Shown here piece by piece: positions 52,341 through 60,946 of a stretch of DNA of 64,000 bases. Source of the DNA: Glaciecola siphonariae (GTDB lineage: Bacteria; Pseudomonadota; Gammaproteobacteria; Enterobacterales; Alteromonadaceae); assembly GCF_042652645.1 (NCBI RefSeq), contig NZ_JBHSGU010000019.1, forward strand, positions 62,001 to 126,000. The letters are read 5' to 3'. The translations under genes were made by a program, and so were the position numbers. Position 1 is the stretch's first letter; each line of letters begins with the position of its first letter. The notes beneath the pieces were generated by a model. That model was not told where the DNA came from. It did no database searches and saw only the letters and a list, made by a program, of their open reading frames with translations.

Positions 52341-53666
52341 CTACTGCGAATTAGAAGGCTGCTCGTGGCTTGCTTCGAGCACCGCATCAGCGGTAGTGAA
52401 GGCCTTAGCGTTTGTGATACGTTGATATGCTCTTAAGTTGAATACCGGCATCATTGATATCACATGGTCAAATATATCCGCCTGCACCCCCTCATAACGT
52501 ACCCAATCTTGGATGCGACTAAAGCAATAAATTTCTAAAGGAAGACCAGTGTCGGTTGGCTTTAGCTGACGCACCATACACGTAAGACCTTTATGTACAT
52601 CTTTGTGGTGTGTTAGGTAGGCTTGAATATAGGCCCTAAATGTCCCTATATTGGTAAGCTTGCGTCCGTTAATGATATCTAATTGGCGTTCAGTTAACAC
52701 TTTGCTGTCTTCTTCTAGCGCGAGCTTCTTACTCTCTAAATAGGGTTGCAGTATTGCGATTTTTTGCCATTTTTTGAGGTCGTCTTCGTTAGCAAAATCC
52801 AAGCTTTGCATGTCTATTTGAATTGAGCGTTTGATGCGACGACCCCCAGATTCACTCATGCCGCGCCAATTTTTTACCGCTTCGGTTATCAAGCTATAGG
52901 AGGGGAGGGTAGAAATGGTCTTGTCCCAGTTTTGTACTTTAACTACGGTAAGCCCAATCTCCAAGATTTCACCGTCTACGTCATACCGAGGCATTTCGAT
53001 CCAATCACCGTTATTGAACATCCGGTTTGCCGCGATTTGTATCCCTGCTACAAAGCCTAAAATCGTGTCTTTAAATACCAATAAGAGCACTGCTGCAATG
53101 GCCGTTAAGCCCGATAATAAATAAATTGGACTTTTGCCAAGCAGCTCAGAGATTACTAAAAATACTAAGGCAAGAGTAATCAACAGGCGTCCGACTTGAA
53201 TAAACCCAGTAATGGGCGCTTTTTTGGCAAAGCGAGTCGACTTATAGATCTGCTCGGTAGCCGAAAGAGCCGCTTGAAGCACGCTGTATACTACGACCAT
53301 GATGTACAAAATAGCGCAACTGCTTACAATCGCATACATACGACTGTCGGGAACTAAAAGAATATCCTTACCAAAATAGAGAGCCAGTCCAGGCATGACT
53401 AAAGCAAAGCGTCTAAATACGCCGGCATCTTGTAAGTTGTCATCCCAATGCGTTTTAGAAAATCTGACTAAACGCGCAACTTTAAACCGCAATATAAATA
53501 GCGCCAAAAGCCATGCCACAAGGCTGGCGACCAGCAATATACTTAGACCTACCCATTGATGCAGCAAGTCACCGGCTTGCGACTCTAGGCCTAAGTAATG
53601 AGCAAAGTCTGAAATGAGCTCGCTAAGGTGAGCTTTTGTTTGTTCTGTTTTGGTAATTTCGCTCAT
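52341..53666 (-). CDS. Mechanosensitive channel, MscS family, YbdG-like
   Basis: The 441-residue protein has about five N-terminal helices (to about 195) and the MscS pore and beta domain. The signature region runs from GFVAGIQIAANRMFNNGDWIEMP-type sequence (split here: GFVAGIQIAAN, then DWIEMPRYDVDGEILEIG). A C-terminal RIQDWVRYEGVQADIFDHV is like E. coli YbdG. It should gate in response to membrane tension and protect from osmotic downshock. It is 1 base downstream of the acyltransferase gene on the same strand. Confidence 0.88.
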   Translation of the reverse strand: MSEITKTEQTKAHLSELISDFAHYLGLESQAGDLLHQWVGLSILLVASLVAWLLALFILRFKVARLVRFSKTHWDDNLQDAGVFRRFALVMPGLALYFGKDILLVPDSRMYAIVSSCAILYIMVVVYSVLQAALSATEQIYKSTRFAKKAPITGFIQVGRLLITLALVFLVISELLGKSPIYLLSGLTAIAAVLLLVFKDTILGFVAGIQIAANRMFNNGDWIEMPRYDVDGEILEIGLTVVKVQNWDKTISTLPSYSLITEAVKNWRGMSESGGRRIKRSIQIDMQSLDFANEDDLKKWQKIAILQPYLESKKLALEEDSKVLTERQLDIINGRKLTNIGTFRAYIQAYLTHHKDVHKGLTCMVRQLKPTDTGLPLEIYCFSRIQDWVRYEGVQADIFDHVISMMPVFNLRAYQRITNAKAFTTADAVLEASHEQPSNSQ

Positions 53667-53667
53667 G

Positions 53668-54549
53668 TTAGCTCATCCAATTCCGCATTCTCGTGTTTTT
53701 CTGTTCCCACAGCGCGTTTATCCATGATTGAAAGCGGGTCTGAAAGCTTTCGTCGTTAAAGTAGTCGCCGATGAGTTCAGGCTGAACCTCTATGGTTTTA
53801 ACATCGATGATAATAGTCGTCATGCGCCCACATAGCATGTCCATCATAGGATGGCGTGAGTTTGGATAGGCGATAGTGATATCGAGAATATTGCTAAACA
53901 GTTCTCCCATTGCCGAGAGTGTAAACGCAATTCCACCGGCTTTAGGTCGCATTAGATGTGAAAAAGGACTTTTGCGGCTTGCGTGCTTTTCTAGGGTAAA
54001 ACGCGTGCCCTCTACAAAATTGATAACGGTAGTGGGTTTGTCAACGTAGCGCTCACAATAGCGCTTAGTGGTTTCAATATCTTTACCGCGCAAATGCGGA
54101 TGTTTTTCAATGTAGGCTTGAGAGTAGCGGCGCATAAACGGCATATCAAGTGCCCACGCTGCGAGTCCAACGAACGGAAGCCATATTAATTGTTTCTTTA
54201 AAAAGAATTTTGGCGGAGGAATGCGCGGCGCACAAAAGTCGATGAGTAAAATAATGTCTAAATAACTGACGTGATTCGCAGTGATCAGATACCACTTTTG
54301 TTTTGAAAGTGCTTTGTCGATTTCAATACGTATTTCAATGCGATTAAACGCTTTTATGAGGGCAACGCTGAATATTCCAAACGAAAAATAAAGCCGATGC
54401 ATAATGCTCAGTAGTACTTGTTGCGCGCTTTTAAAGGGAAGAATGAGTTTCACCAGGCCAAACAGTATGACTAAACATCCCCAAAACGCCAAGTTGGTCA
54501 TTTGAAAACTGAAATGAATAGGAAAAATAAGTATGCTTCTTAATGACAT
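53668..54549 (-). CDS. Lysophospholipid-type acyltransferase, YihG-like (second copy)
   Basis: The 293-residue protein has a PlsC-type active site: NHVSYLDIILL (His-x4-Asp), the FMRRYS basic segment and the FVEGTRF motif. It should acylate a lysophospholipid or glycerol-phosphate at the inner membrane. The frame opens at 54606 inside the upstream gene; I start at the ATG at 54549, which shares a base with the upstream stop (TAATG). The protein is a paralogue of the gene before it. Confidence 0.85.
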   Translation of the reverse strand: MSLRSILIFPIHFSFQMTNLAFWGCLVILFGLVKLILPFKSAQQVLLSIMHRLYFSFGIFSVALIKAFNRIEIRIEIDKALSKQKWYLITANHVSYLDIILLIDFCAPRIPPPKFFLKKQLIWLPFVGLAAWALDMPFMRRYSQAYIEKHPHLRGKDIETTKRYCERYVDKPTTVINFVEGTRFTLEKHASRKSPFSHLMRPKAGGIAFTLSAMGELFSNILDITIAYPNSRHPMMDMLCGRMTTIIIDVKTIEVQPELIGDYFNDESFQTRFQSWINALWEQKNTRMRNWMS

Positions 54550-55469
54550 TACGTTTGGCTGTGCTCCAAGGCAAATTGTTTCAGTTTTTCGTCTTTTTCT
54601 TTCCAAAGTTGGTTAATCCAGTCTTGAAAAAGTTGTTTGTGCGTATCGTCGGTGAAGTAGGCAGAACTGTAAACGCCCGAGGCTAATAGACTTTTTATAT
54701 CAATAGTCTGAACGTCTACAACGATAGTTTTCACCTTTCCGCTCACAAAATCCCAATAACTCGGAATACCTTGTGGGTAATATATAGTGACATTTACGAG
54801 TTTCGTCAAACGTTCGCCCATGGCGTTGAGCACAAAGGCTATCCCGCCCGAGCGAGGACGCAGTAAGTGCTGATAATCGTCTTGCTTTTTGGCTTTGTGG
54901 GGTTCAAAGCGCGTTCCCTCCACAAAGTTCATAATGCTGACAGGTTTAAATTCGAACTTTTTGCAGGCTTTTCTCGTTGTTTCGAGGTCTTTGCCTTTTA
55001 GGTGTGGATTCTGTTTTATAAATGCTTTGCTGTAGCGTTGCATAAAAGGAAAATCGAGCGCCCACCATGCTAAGCCTAAAAAAGGCACATAGATAAGGTT
55101 CTTTTTCAAAAAGAATTTTAAAAACGGAATATTGCGATTAAATATCCGCTGCAACACCAATATATCTACCCATGATTGATGATTTGAGATGACTAAGTAC
55201 CACTGATCAATGGCTAGCCTGTAATCTCCTTGCAGTTTAAATTGTGTTCGAGAAAACACAGCCTGATTCATATTATTAATAGATATCCAGAGAGTCGCGA
55301 TGCCGTCTACAACACCCGAGACCGCTCGTCTCCAATGCTTATTAGGAATAAGCTTTAGAAATGAAAACAGAATCAGCGGAATAGACAACACGACGGTATT
55401 TACAAAATATATCATTACCGAGAGTGTTCCGTTTACCGCATAAAACACGGACTTAAAAATTTTCGTCAT
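54549..55469 (-). CDS. Lysophospholipid-type acyltransferase, YihG-like (first copy)
   Basis: The 306-residue protein has the same motif order as its neighbour: NHQSWVDILVLQ (His-x4-Asp), PFMQRYSKAFI and NFVEGTRFEPHK, with N-terminal hydrophobic segments at about 15-40. It resembles YihG, an acyltransferase linked to phospholipid acyl-chain choice. The two copies plus the MscS-like gene form a tight three-gene minus-strand unit with 1-base overlap or spacing. Confidence 0.86.
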   Translation of the reverse strand: MTKIFKSVFYAVNGTLSVMIYFVNTVVLSIPLILFSFLKLIPNKHWRRAVSGVVDGIATLWISINNMNQAVFSRTQFKLQGDYRLAIDQWYLVISNHQSWVDILVLQRIFNRNIPFLKFFLKKNLIYVPFLGLAWWALDFPFMQRYSKAFIKQNPHLKGKDLETTRKACKKFEFKPVSIMNFVEGTRFEPHKAKKQDDYQHLLRPRSGGIAFVLNAMGERLTKLVNVTIYYPQGIPSYWDFVSGKVKTIVVDVQTIDIKSLLASGVYSSAYFTDDTHKQLFQDWINQLWKEKDEKLKQFALEHSQT

Positions 55470-55572
55470 CTGGAAAAGCTTGATTGAAGGTGCTCGATTG
55501 AAGGTGCATGATTATACCCAGATTTAAGGACAAGGCTCAATAAGTCCCGGATAGCTAGGGCCAGTGGAGCGA

Positions 55573-57714
55573 CTAATCGCTATAGCCTACGGTCATCAAA
55601 GATATTCGGTCGCGACCGCTTCTTTTACATTTATACAATTCTTCGTCGGCCAGTTTAACAATATCGTGCATGCTCATATTCACGTTACCGATGACGCTGC
55701 AGATCCCAACGCTGACCGTAAACGATACTGCTACATCACTGTCGGCGGGGGTTAGCCTAATTTTTCTCGTCTGCTGGTGGATGTTTTGCATCAGTTGATG
55801 ATGTGCTTTTACGTCTTTACCGGCCATAAATATGATGAATTCTTCGCCACCGTAACGGCCTATAATATCGGTTTCACGTTTACAATTTCGCTGCATTAAT
55901 GCCGAGAATGCTTGCAAACATTTATCACCGAAGAGGTGACCATGGGTATCATTTATTTGTTTAAAATGGTCGATATCTAGCAAGGCCATACTAAAAGACT
56001 GCCCTAGGCGATAGCTGGTTTTAATGGCATTAATCGCCATTTCGTCAAAGCCGCTTCGGTTCAATAGGTGCGTCATACCATCTTCTCTTGCCTGCGCAGC
56101 TAATTGCAAGTTCAGTTGCTCTAATTGCTCTGTCTTCTCGTTCACCTGTTGTTTTAGTCGGTCCTCAAAATTTTGCATCAAAAATTGAGAGCGTTTTAAT
56201 TTGTTCGCCACCTCAGAGAATTCTTGAGTGTTGGTATACAACGACATGCTGTCCCAAGCGTTGTCACTTGACGAGAGTAAAGCCCTTAGCGGGGCCGAGA
56301 CCTGTTGAGATAAACGGTAGGCAAAGAGTAAAAATACAGCCACCACAAATAATAAACTCAGACCAGCAATAACAAAGTTGTCGCGAATATTGGCAGTAAA
56401 TGTGGATGATTCTGTTAGTACATATACATGCCAGTCAAAGGCGCTTTGACGTTTGAAATAAGCATACTGGCGTTCATTGTGACTTAAAACAGGTAGCTCG
56501 CTAATAATGTAATTGTAGCTGGGAATGGGCAAAAACTCCGCTAAAGGCTTAGCCTCTACGGGAGCCGAGGCATACACTATACGATTTGACGCGTCAGTGA
56601 TCACCACCAAGTCGTTGTTTAAAAGTCTCTCTATTTTATTACGAAACAACTTAATAACATCGAGATTTATTGCGCCAAACACAATACCTGCAAACTTATC
56701 ATCTTTAATGATTGGACTCGCTATTGAGATCATGGGAGCCACAATAACGCCTCTGCTGAGCAATGCGTTTGACACGAAGGTCTGTTTAGAGTTTCTCGCT
56801 TCAATAAAGTAATTGCGATCCGCAACCGTTTTCAGCTCGTCAGGCAGGCGGTCTATTTGCGCTTTGTATTTTAGGGGCGCGAAAAAAACTAATTTGCCGG
56901 TTACGTCTGTCGTAGTCAGATTAAAAAACGCCGGATAATTTTCCTGTGATTTAAGCAAAAGATTTTGCACATTTTCGTCGGGCGTGCCGTCGCTGAGAAG
57001 GCTGGCATGCTGCTCAACAATGATTTTATGTTCTTCTAAAAATGCGTCTGTTAATTCGCCGATATATGAGGTGTTGGACTTGATTTTATCAACTAAGAGT
57101 ATTTCATTCTCTTTAGAGCTAACGGCTATAAAAATAAACGACACAATAAGAATGGGCACAACCAACACCGATGCACAAATCGAAAAAATGTTAGCCGATA
57201 GGTGCTTCTCTTTTTTTGTAAAGGCAGGCTGTTTGTAGCGCATTGGAATAACCGATAATAGCGATGCTGCAATGGCTGCGCACAAAATGCCGTTCAGTCC
57301 GCTTTGGATAGCGAGCAATACGCTTGCCTCTTGAAGGTACATTGGTCCGTACAGCGCTAGAATAGCGAGTAAGGGCATACCAATGATGATCCAGTAACTC
57401 ATGGACGCGAGCATTATAAATACGTTGCGCCTAAGCAGTATCGCAATTGTTATTACTTCTAAGGTATGAGCGAGCAGAAAAAGCCAGCTTGTTTGCATCC
57501 AATAAAGGCTTAAAAAGCTGGATACAAAAACCACTATAACAAAGCGTACAGGCAGCAGAACAAGAGAGCTTAAAACGAATACCGAGCCGAGAGAGAGCGT
57601 CACCTCACCGATGAGAGGGATGGGGAGAAAAAGATGGCAAGCAACAGCGAGTACAGAAAGAAATAAACATCTTTGCAAATACTCAATCACTGATGGTTGC
57701 GTGCTTGTTGTCAT
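55573..57714 (-). CDS. Membrane-bound diguanylate cyclase with extracellular sensor
   Basis: The 713-residue protein begins with about six membrane helices (to about 155), like a MASE-type sensor. A TM helix (about 178-198) then leads to a periplasmic dCache-like domain (about 200-440), another TM (about 445-465), a linker and coiled coil (about 500-545), and a GGDEF domain with GGEEF at 622-626. The active-site sequence is intact, so it should make c-di-GMP. Two sensory parts in one protein are notable, and the signals are unknown. Confidence 0.87.
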   Translation of the reverse strand: MTTSTQPSVIEYLQRCLFLSVLAVACHLFLPIPLIGEVTLSLGSVFVLSSLVLLPVRFVIVVFVSSFLSLYWMQTSWLFLLAHTLEVITIAILLRRNVFIMLASMSYWIIIGMPLLAILALYGPMYLQEASVLLAIQSGLNGILCAAIAASLLSVIPMRYKQPAFTKKEKHLSANIFSICASVLVVPILIVSFIFIAVSSKENEILLVDKIKSNTSYIGELTDAFLEEHKIIVEQHASLLSDGTPDENVQNLLLKSQENYPAFFNLTTTDVTGKLVFFAPLKYKAQIDRLPDELKTVADRNYFIEARNSKQTFVSNALLSRGVIVAPMISIASPIIKDDKFAGIVFGAINLDVIKLFRNKIERLLNNDLVVITDASNRIVYASAPVEAKPLAEFLPIPSYNYIISELPVLSHNERQYAYFKRQSAFDWHVYVLTESSTFTANIRDNFVIAGLSLLFVVAVFLLFAYRLSQQVSAPLRALLSSSDNAWDSMSLYTNTQEFSEVANKLKRSQFLMQNFEDRLKQQVNEKTEQLEQLNLQLAAQAREDGMTHLLNRSGFDEMAINAIKTSYRLGQSFSMALLDIDHFKQINDTHGHLFGDKCLQAFSALMQRNCKRETDIIGRYGGEEFIIFMAGKDVKAHHQLMQNIHQQTRKIRLTPADSDVAVSFTVSVGICSVIGNVNMSMHDIVKLADEELYKCKRSGRDRISLMTVGYSD

Positions 57715-57915
57715 GAATAGTCCACTATTAATACTTGGAACTTGAAAATAAACTCAAGCTTTGGTGTTCTTTTGTCAGTGTACTATGCCTTGATAATGTG
57801 TTGGTATATTTTTTTTAAGCCCATGTGTTCGTCTGTCTAACAGATAGCGTCTCGTTATTTGGCGTTAAGCTAGGTATAATCTTCGTAATGATACATACGC
57901 CAATTTGCTCTTCAA

Positions 57916-58935
57916 ATGCCTGATTCCTTGCTTCATCCCTCCCACCGCTTTTCTGTAGCTCCCATGCTGGATTGGACAGACCGTCATTGTCGGCACTTTC
58001 TTCGCTTACTGTCGAGTCAAACGATGCTATACACCGAAATGGTGACAACCGGGGCGATTATATTTGGCAAAGGCGATTATCTGAGTTTTGGACAGTCAGA
58101 GCATCCAGTTGTATTGCAACTGGGCGGGAGCGACCCAATCGCGATGGCTAAGTGTGCCCGTATCGCCCAAGAGCGCGGTTATGACGAGATAAACATAAAT
58201 GTTGGCTGTCCGTCTGACCGGGTGAAAAACGGAAGTTTTGGGGCATGTTTAATGTCTACACCCGATATTGTGGCTAGCTGTATCTTGGCAATGAAGCAAG
58301 AAGTTGACATACCGATTACCGTTAAATGCCGAATAGGTATAGACGATATGGATGAGGAGCAAGGCTTAACTGACTTTGTTAGTCCGCTTGTGGATGTCGG
58401 CCTAGAGCATCTGATTGTTCATGCAAGAAAAGCATGGTTGCAAGGCCTAAGTCCAAAAGAAAATCGAGATGTGCCGCCGCTTAACTATGAGCGCGTGTAT
58501 CGGTTAAAACAAGAGTTTAGCGATGTTCATATGAGTATAAATGGCGGCATCAAAACCTTGGAGCAGGCAAAAGTACACTTACAGCATGTAGACGGCGTGA
58601 TGATGGGACGTGAAGTATACAGTAATCCCTATTTATTAAGTGAAGTCGATGCTGTTTTATTTGGGAAGACTGACGCGACAGCAGTGTCTCGCGCCGATGT
58701 TATAGAAAGCATGAGTAATTACATCAGGGAGCAGCATTCCCAGGGCGTGCGTGTTTGGCATATTGCTAGGCATACGCTTGGCCTTTTTCAAGGGCAGCCC
58801 GGTGGCAAAATTTGGCGAAGGTATCTCAGCCAAAATGGAACCGGTAAGCACAATGATCCAGCACTTTTATTACGTGCTTATGAACAAGTGTTAATTGCAC
58901 AAGAAAAAGCACAAACTTTTAGTCAAAATCACTAA
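57916..58935 (+). CDS. dusA: tRNA-dihydrouridine(20/20a) synthase DusA
   Basis: DusA uses FMN and NADPH to reduce uridine to dihydrouridine in the tRNA D-loop. The 339-residue sequence is close to E. coli DusA: FSVAPMLDWTDRHCRHFLRL, TTGAIIFGKGDYL, EININVGCPSDRV with the catalytic cysteine, HARKAWLQGLSPKENR and MMGREVYSNP. The ATG at 57916 starts 11 residues before the conserved part. It ends about 120 bases before the sigma-54-type promoter of the next set of genes. Confidence 0.95.
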   Translation: MPDSLLHPSHRFSVAPMLDWTDRHCRHFLRLLSSQTMLYTEMVTTGAIIFGKGDYLSFGQSEHPVVLQLGGSDPIAMAKCARIAQERGYDEININVGCPSDRVKNGSFGACLMSTPDIVASCILAMKQEVDIPITVKCRIGIDDMDEEQGLTDFVSPLVDVGLEHLIVHARKAWLQGLSPKENRDVPPLNYERVYRLKQEFSDVHMSINGGIKTLEQAKVHLQHVDGVMMGREVYSNPYLLSEVDAVLFGKTDATAVSRADVIESMSNYIREQHSQGVRVWHIARHTLGLFQGQPGGKIWRRYLSQNGTGKHNDPALLLRAYEQVLIAQEKAQTFSQNH

Positions 58936-59010
58936 TTTCACTGGTTAATTTTACTAACCGCATTGGTGTTTAATGCCATGACATCTAATGAGGAGATATT
59001 GATTTTACAT

Positions 59011-59023
59011 TAAGTGATTGATT
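59011..59023 (-). promoter_or_regulatory. IHF binding-site consensus
   Basis: TAAGTGATTGATT matches all 13 positions of the reverse complement of the IHF consensus (YAANNNNTTGATW). It lies 30 bases upstream of the -24 element, the usual place for IHF at sigma-54 promoters. Confidence 0.6.
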
Positions 59024-59053
59024 TTATTGTATTAAATAATATTTTTTTGAAGG

Positions 59054-59069
59054 TGGCACAAGTTTCGCT
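59054..59069 (+). promoter_or_regulatory. Sigma-54 type (-24/-12) promoter
   Basis: TGGCACAAGTTTCGCT matches TGGCAC-N5-TTGC except for one C in place of the second T. The invariant GG and GC have the correct 10-base spacing. Transcription would start near 59080. The position before a PspC-containing set fits a PspF-like activator, but no such gene is in the window. Confidence 0.65.
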
Positions 59070-59157
59070 AAAGCTTAGGCAAGACCACTGAGGTCGCTAA
59101 CAAGATGCAGAGTCGTAAGGCAATCTTGAAATAACCTAACTACTTTAAGGAATTATT

Positions 59158-59451
59158 ATGAACATCAAATCTACCATCGTTGCTACTACCCTAATCGCTG
59201 CCTCTGCATTCAGCGCACCTGCTTTTTCACAAGAAAATCCGGTAAATCAAATTCTCAGCAGCATGCTAAAACAAGCTGTTTCAAGTGCCTCTTATGAGAT
59301 TGATAATCAGGTCGAAAAGAACATTCTTTCTACTGGCAATCTACTGTCTCTCGACAATGATGCGCCTAAAGGCAAAGTCGTGATTACAGACATCGCGAAA
59401 ACTAAATCGAATGCATCTGAAAACACGCCGAAAAAAGCCAGCGGCGAATAG
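59158..59451 (+). CDS. Small exported protein of unknown function
   Basis: I do not recognise this 97-residue protein. It has a good signal peptide (MNIKSTIVATTLIAASAFSA, cleavage likely after PAFSQ or nearby) and a short, polar, mostly helical mature part that ends in a lysine and serine-rich tail. There are no cysteines. AAGGA lies 5 bases before the ATG. It is the first gene after the sigma-54 type promoter, and it is separated from the next gene by a structured 131-base gap. Confidence 0.75.
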   Translation: MNIKSTIVATTLIAASAFSAPAFSQENPVNQILSSMLKQAVSSASYEIDNQVEKNILSTGNLLSLDNDAPKGKVVITDIAKTKSNASENTPKKASGE

Positions 59452-59462
59452 AACCTAGAGAC

Positions 59463-59556
59463 GCATATACCTCCTACTGAATTGCCATGCTCTGATTTAC
59501 TAGCTTAGCAACTTCAAGAGACTCAAGTGTTCGCCACTTAAGTACGAGGTATATGC
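59463..59556 (+). ncRNA. Nested hairpin element between genes of the psp-like set
   Basis: GCATATACCTC (59463-59473) and GAGGTATATGC (59546-59556) form a perfect 11-bp outer stem. Inside, ACTCAAGTG (59521-59529) and CACTTAAGT (59535-59543) pair at 8 of 9 positions around a TTCGC loop. It could be an mRNA processing or attenuation element, or a small RNA. No T run follows it, so it is not a standard terminator. Confidence 0.55.
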
Positions 59557-59582
59557 TTGAATGACATGAGAGGGAAATTTTT

Positions 59583-59699
59583 ATGTTGGTTCACGTTAAT
59601 TTACTTGGCTTAATATTGACACCCGTTTTGTTTTACGCAGGGAGCGCCGCCATCGTGCTGTTGCTCTCTCATTTAAAACTCCTCAAAACAAAGTACTAA
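59583..59699 (+). CDS. 38-residue single-helix membrane peptide
   Basis: The frame runs from ATG at 59583 to TAA at 59697-59699. It encodes MLVHVNLLGLILTPVLFYAG, then a hydrophobic continuation and a basic tail ending KLLKTKY. One membrane helix spans most of the peptide, with positive residues after it. GAGAGGG lies before the ATG, and the stop is 10 bases before pspC, which suggests a real, co-translated gene. It is too short to name. A PspB-like accessory role is possible but PspB is normally about twice as long. Confidence 0.6.
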   Translation: MLVHVNLLGLILTPVLFYAGSAAIVLLLSHLKLLKTKY

Positions 59700-59709
59700 G
59701 GAATTTAAT

Positions 59710-59910
59710 ATGAAAACAGTTATTAACGACAAGCGCTTTTTTAGAGATGCCGCAGCCGCAAAAATAGCCGGAGTATGTGCGGGCGTTGCTAAATATTTCG
59801 ATGTAAATCCTTGGTGGGTGCGAGCTGGCGCTATTGCAGGTTTCATTGTAATGCCTTTTGCGACAGCTTTAGCGTATGTGTTGGCGATACTTTTATTGCG
59901 ATATAGGTAG
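59710..59910 (+). CDS. pspC: PspC-domain envelope stress protein
   Basis: The 66-residue protein is essentially a single PspC domain: FFRDAAAAKIAGVCAGVAKY, then FDVNPWWVRAGAIAGF and a terminal hydrophobic helix ending LLLRYR. PspC proteins sit in the inner membrane and, with PspB, sense secretin stress and release PspF inhibition. Here it lacks the long C-terminal part of E. coli PspC, and no pspA, pspB or pspF is nearby. AAGGA precedes the ATG. Confidence 0.85.
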   Translation: MKTVINDKRFFRDAAAAKIAGVCAGVAKYFDVNPWWVRAGAIAGFIVMPFATALAYVLAILLLRYR

Positions 59911-59954
59911 CGACACAGGTAAACTATCGGTATTAACAATGAAATGGACAAGTC

Positions 59955-60941
59955 ATGAACATTAATACAAAAAGTATTTCAGCGGTGCTGATAGGCATTA
60001 TATTAATAATTGGCTTAATAGGATTTTGGTGGGGCTTTGAGCCAGACACCTTCGATGTAGATGCGCGGGCCACAGCCGTAGCCGAACAAAACAACGAGCG
60101 AGTGGTTACAGGATACACCACTACCACCGCCTTGATTTCAGTGCTCGAAACCCTTCTCGACAAACCCGGTGGCTACCTAAGCAATGACGTAATGCCCCCA
60201 GGTGTTTTAATGGATAACATACCCAGTTGGGAATTTGGCGCTTTGGAAATGAGCCGCGATTTGGCACTTGCTATGCGCAAGGATTTGAGTCGTTCTCAAT
60301 CTCAATCTCTTGAAAATGAACAGCTCGTAAAAGCACAAACAAGCTTAAGTATCGACAGTGAGCGATGGTTATTACCTTCGTCCGAAGGAGAATACGAAAA
60401 GGCGCTAGCCCAGCTTCGTACCTACAGAACCCAGTTGAGTAGCTTGAGTGACTCGGGCAGTCAATTTTACGCTCGGGCAGACAATTTACGTGACTATTTA
60501 AAGCAAATTGAAAAACGGTTAGGCAGCCTATCTCAGCGCCTAAGTGCCAGCGTGGGCACTGAATCGTTGAATGTGGGCCTTGCGGGTGACAGCGCGGCTA
60601 GGCAATCTACCCCTCAGGCAGAGAAAGTAATTAATAAAACAGGATGGTTTCAACTCGATAATAATTTTTATCAAGCTCGCGGAGCAAGCTGGGCTCTGCT
60701 ACACTTTCTAAAAGGCATCGAGACTGACTTTGAAGACGTGTTACAAAAGAAGAATGCGACAGTCAGTCTGCAGCAAATAATTCGTGAACTTGAAGCGACT
60801 CAAGGACCTGTCTACAGCCCAGTTATTTTAAACGGCGATGGGTTTGGCTTTTTAGCGAATCACTCTCTTGTAATGGCTAATTACGTATCTCGCGCAAATG
60901 CAGCATTAATCGAACTATCTGAATTACTTAATCAGGGATAA
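59955..60941 (+). CDS. DUF2333 family membrane-anchored protein
   Basis: The 328-residue protein has one N-terminal membrane helix (about 9-28), then a periplasmic, mostly helical domain: VVTGYTTTTALISVLETLLD, KPGGYLSNDVMPPGVLMDN, IPSWEFGALEMSRDLALAMR and FFLKGIE-like ALLHFLKGIETDFEDVL. This matches DUF2333, a gammaproteobacterial family of unknown function. It follows pspC by 44 bases and precedes the beta-barrel gene by 5. Confidence 0.85.
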   Translation: MNINTKSISAVLIGIILIIGLIGFWWGFEPDTFDVDARATAVAEQNNERVVTGYTTTTALISVLETLLDKPGGYLSNDVMPPGVLMDNIPSWEFGALEMSRDLALAMRKDLSRSQSQSLENEQLVKAQTSLSIDSERWLLPSSEGEYEKALAQLRTYRTQLSSLSDSGSQFYARADNLRDYLKQIEKRLGSLSQRLSASVGTESLNVGLAGDSAARQSTPQAEKVINKTGWFQLDNNFYQARGASWALLHFLKGIETDFEDVLQKKNATVSLQQIIRELEATQGPVYSPVILNGDGFGFLANHSLVMANYVSRANAALIELSELLNQG

Positions 60942-60946
60942 ATACC

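Larger units (their letters stand above)
58936..59157 (+). other. Regulatory region before the PspC-containing gene set
   Basis: This 222-base gap has a GGTTA/TAACC dyad at 58943-58959, an IHF consensus at 59011-59023, a -24/-12 element at 59054-59068, and a leader of about 78 bases with small hairpins (GACC/GGTC near 59093 and CAAGAT/ATCTTG near 59105-59130). AAGGA precedes the first ATG. Confidence 0.6.
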
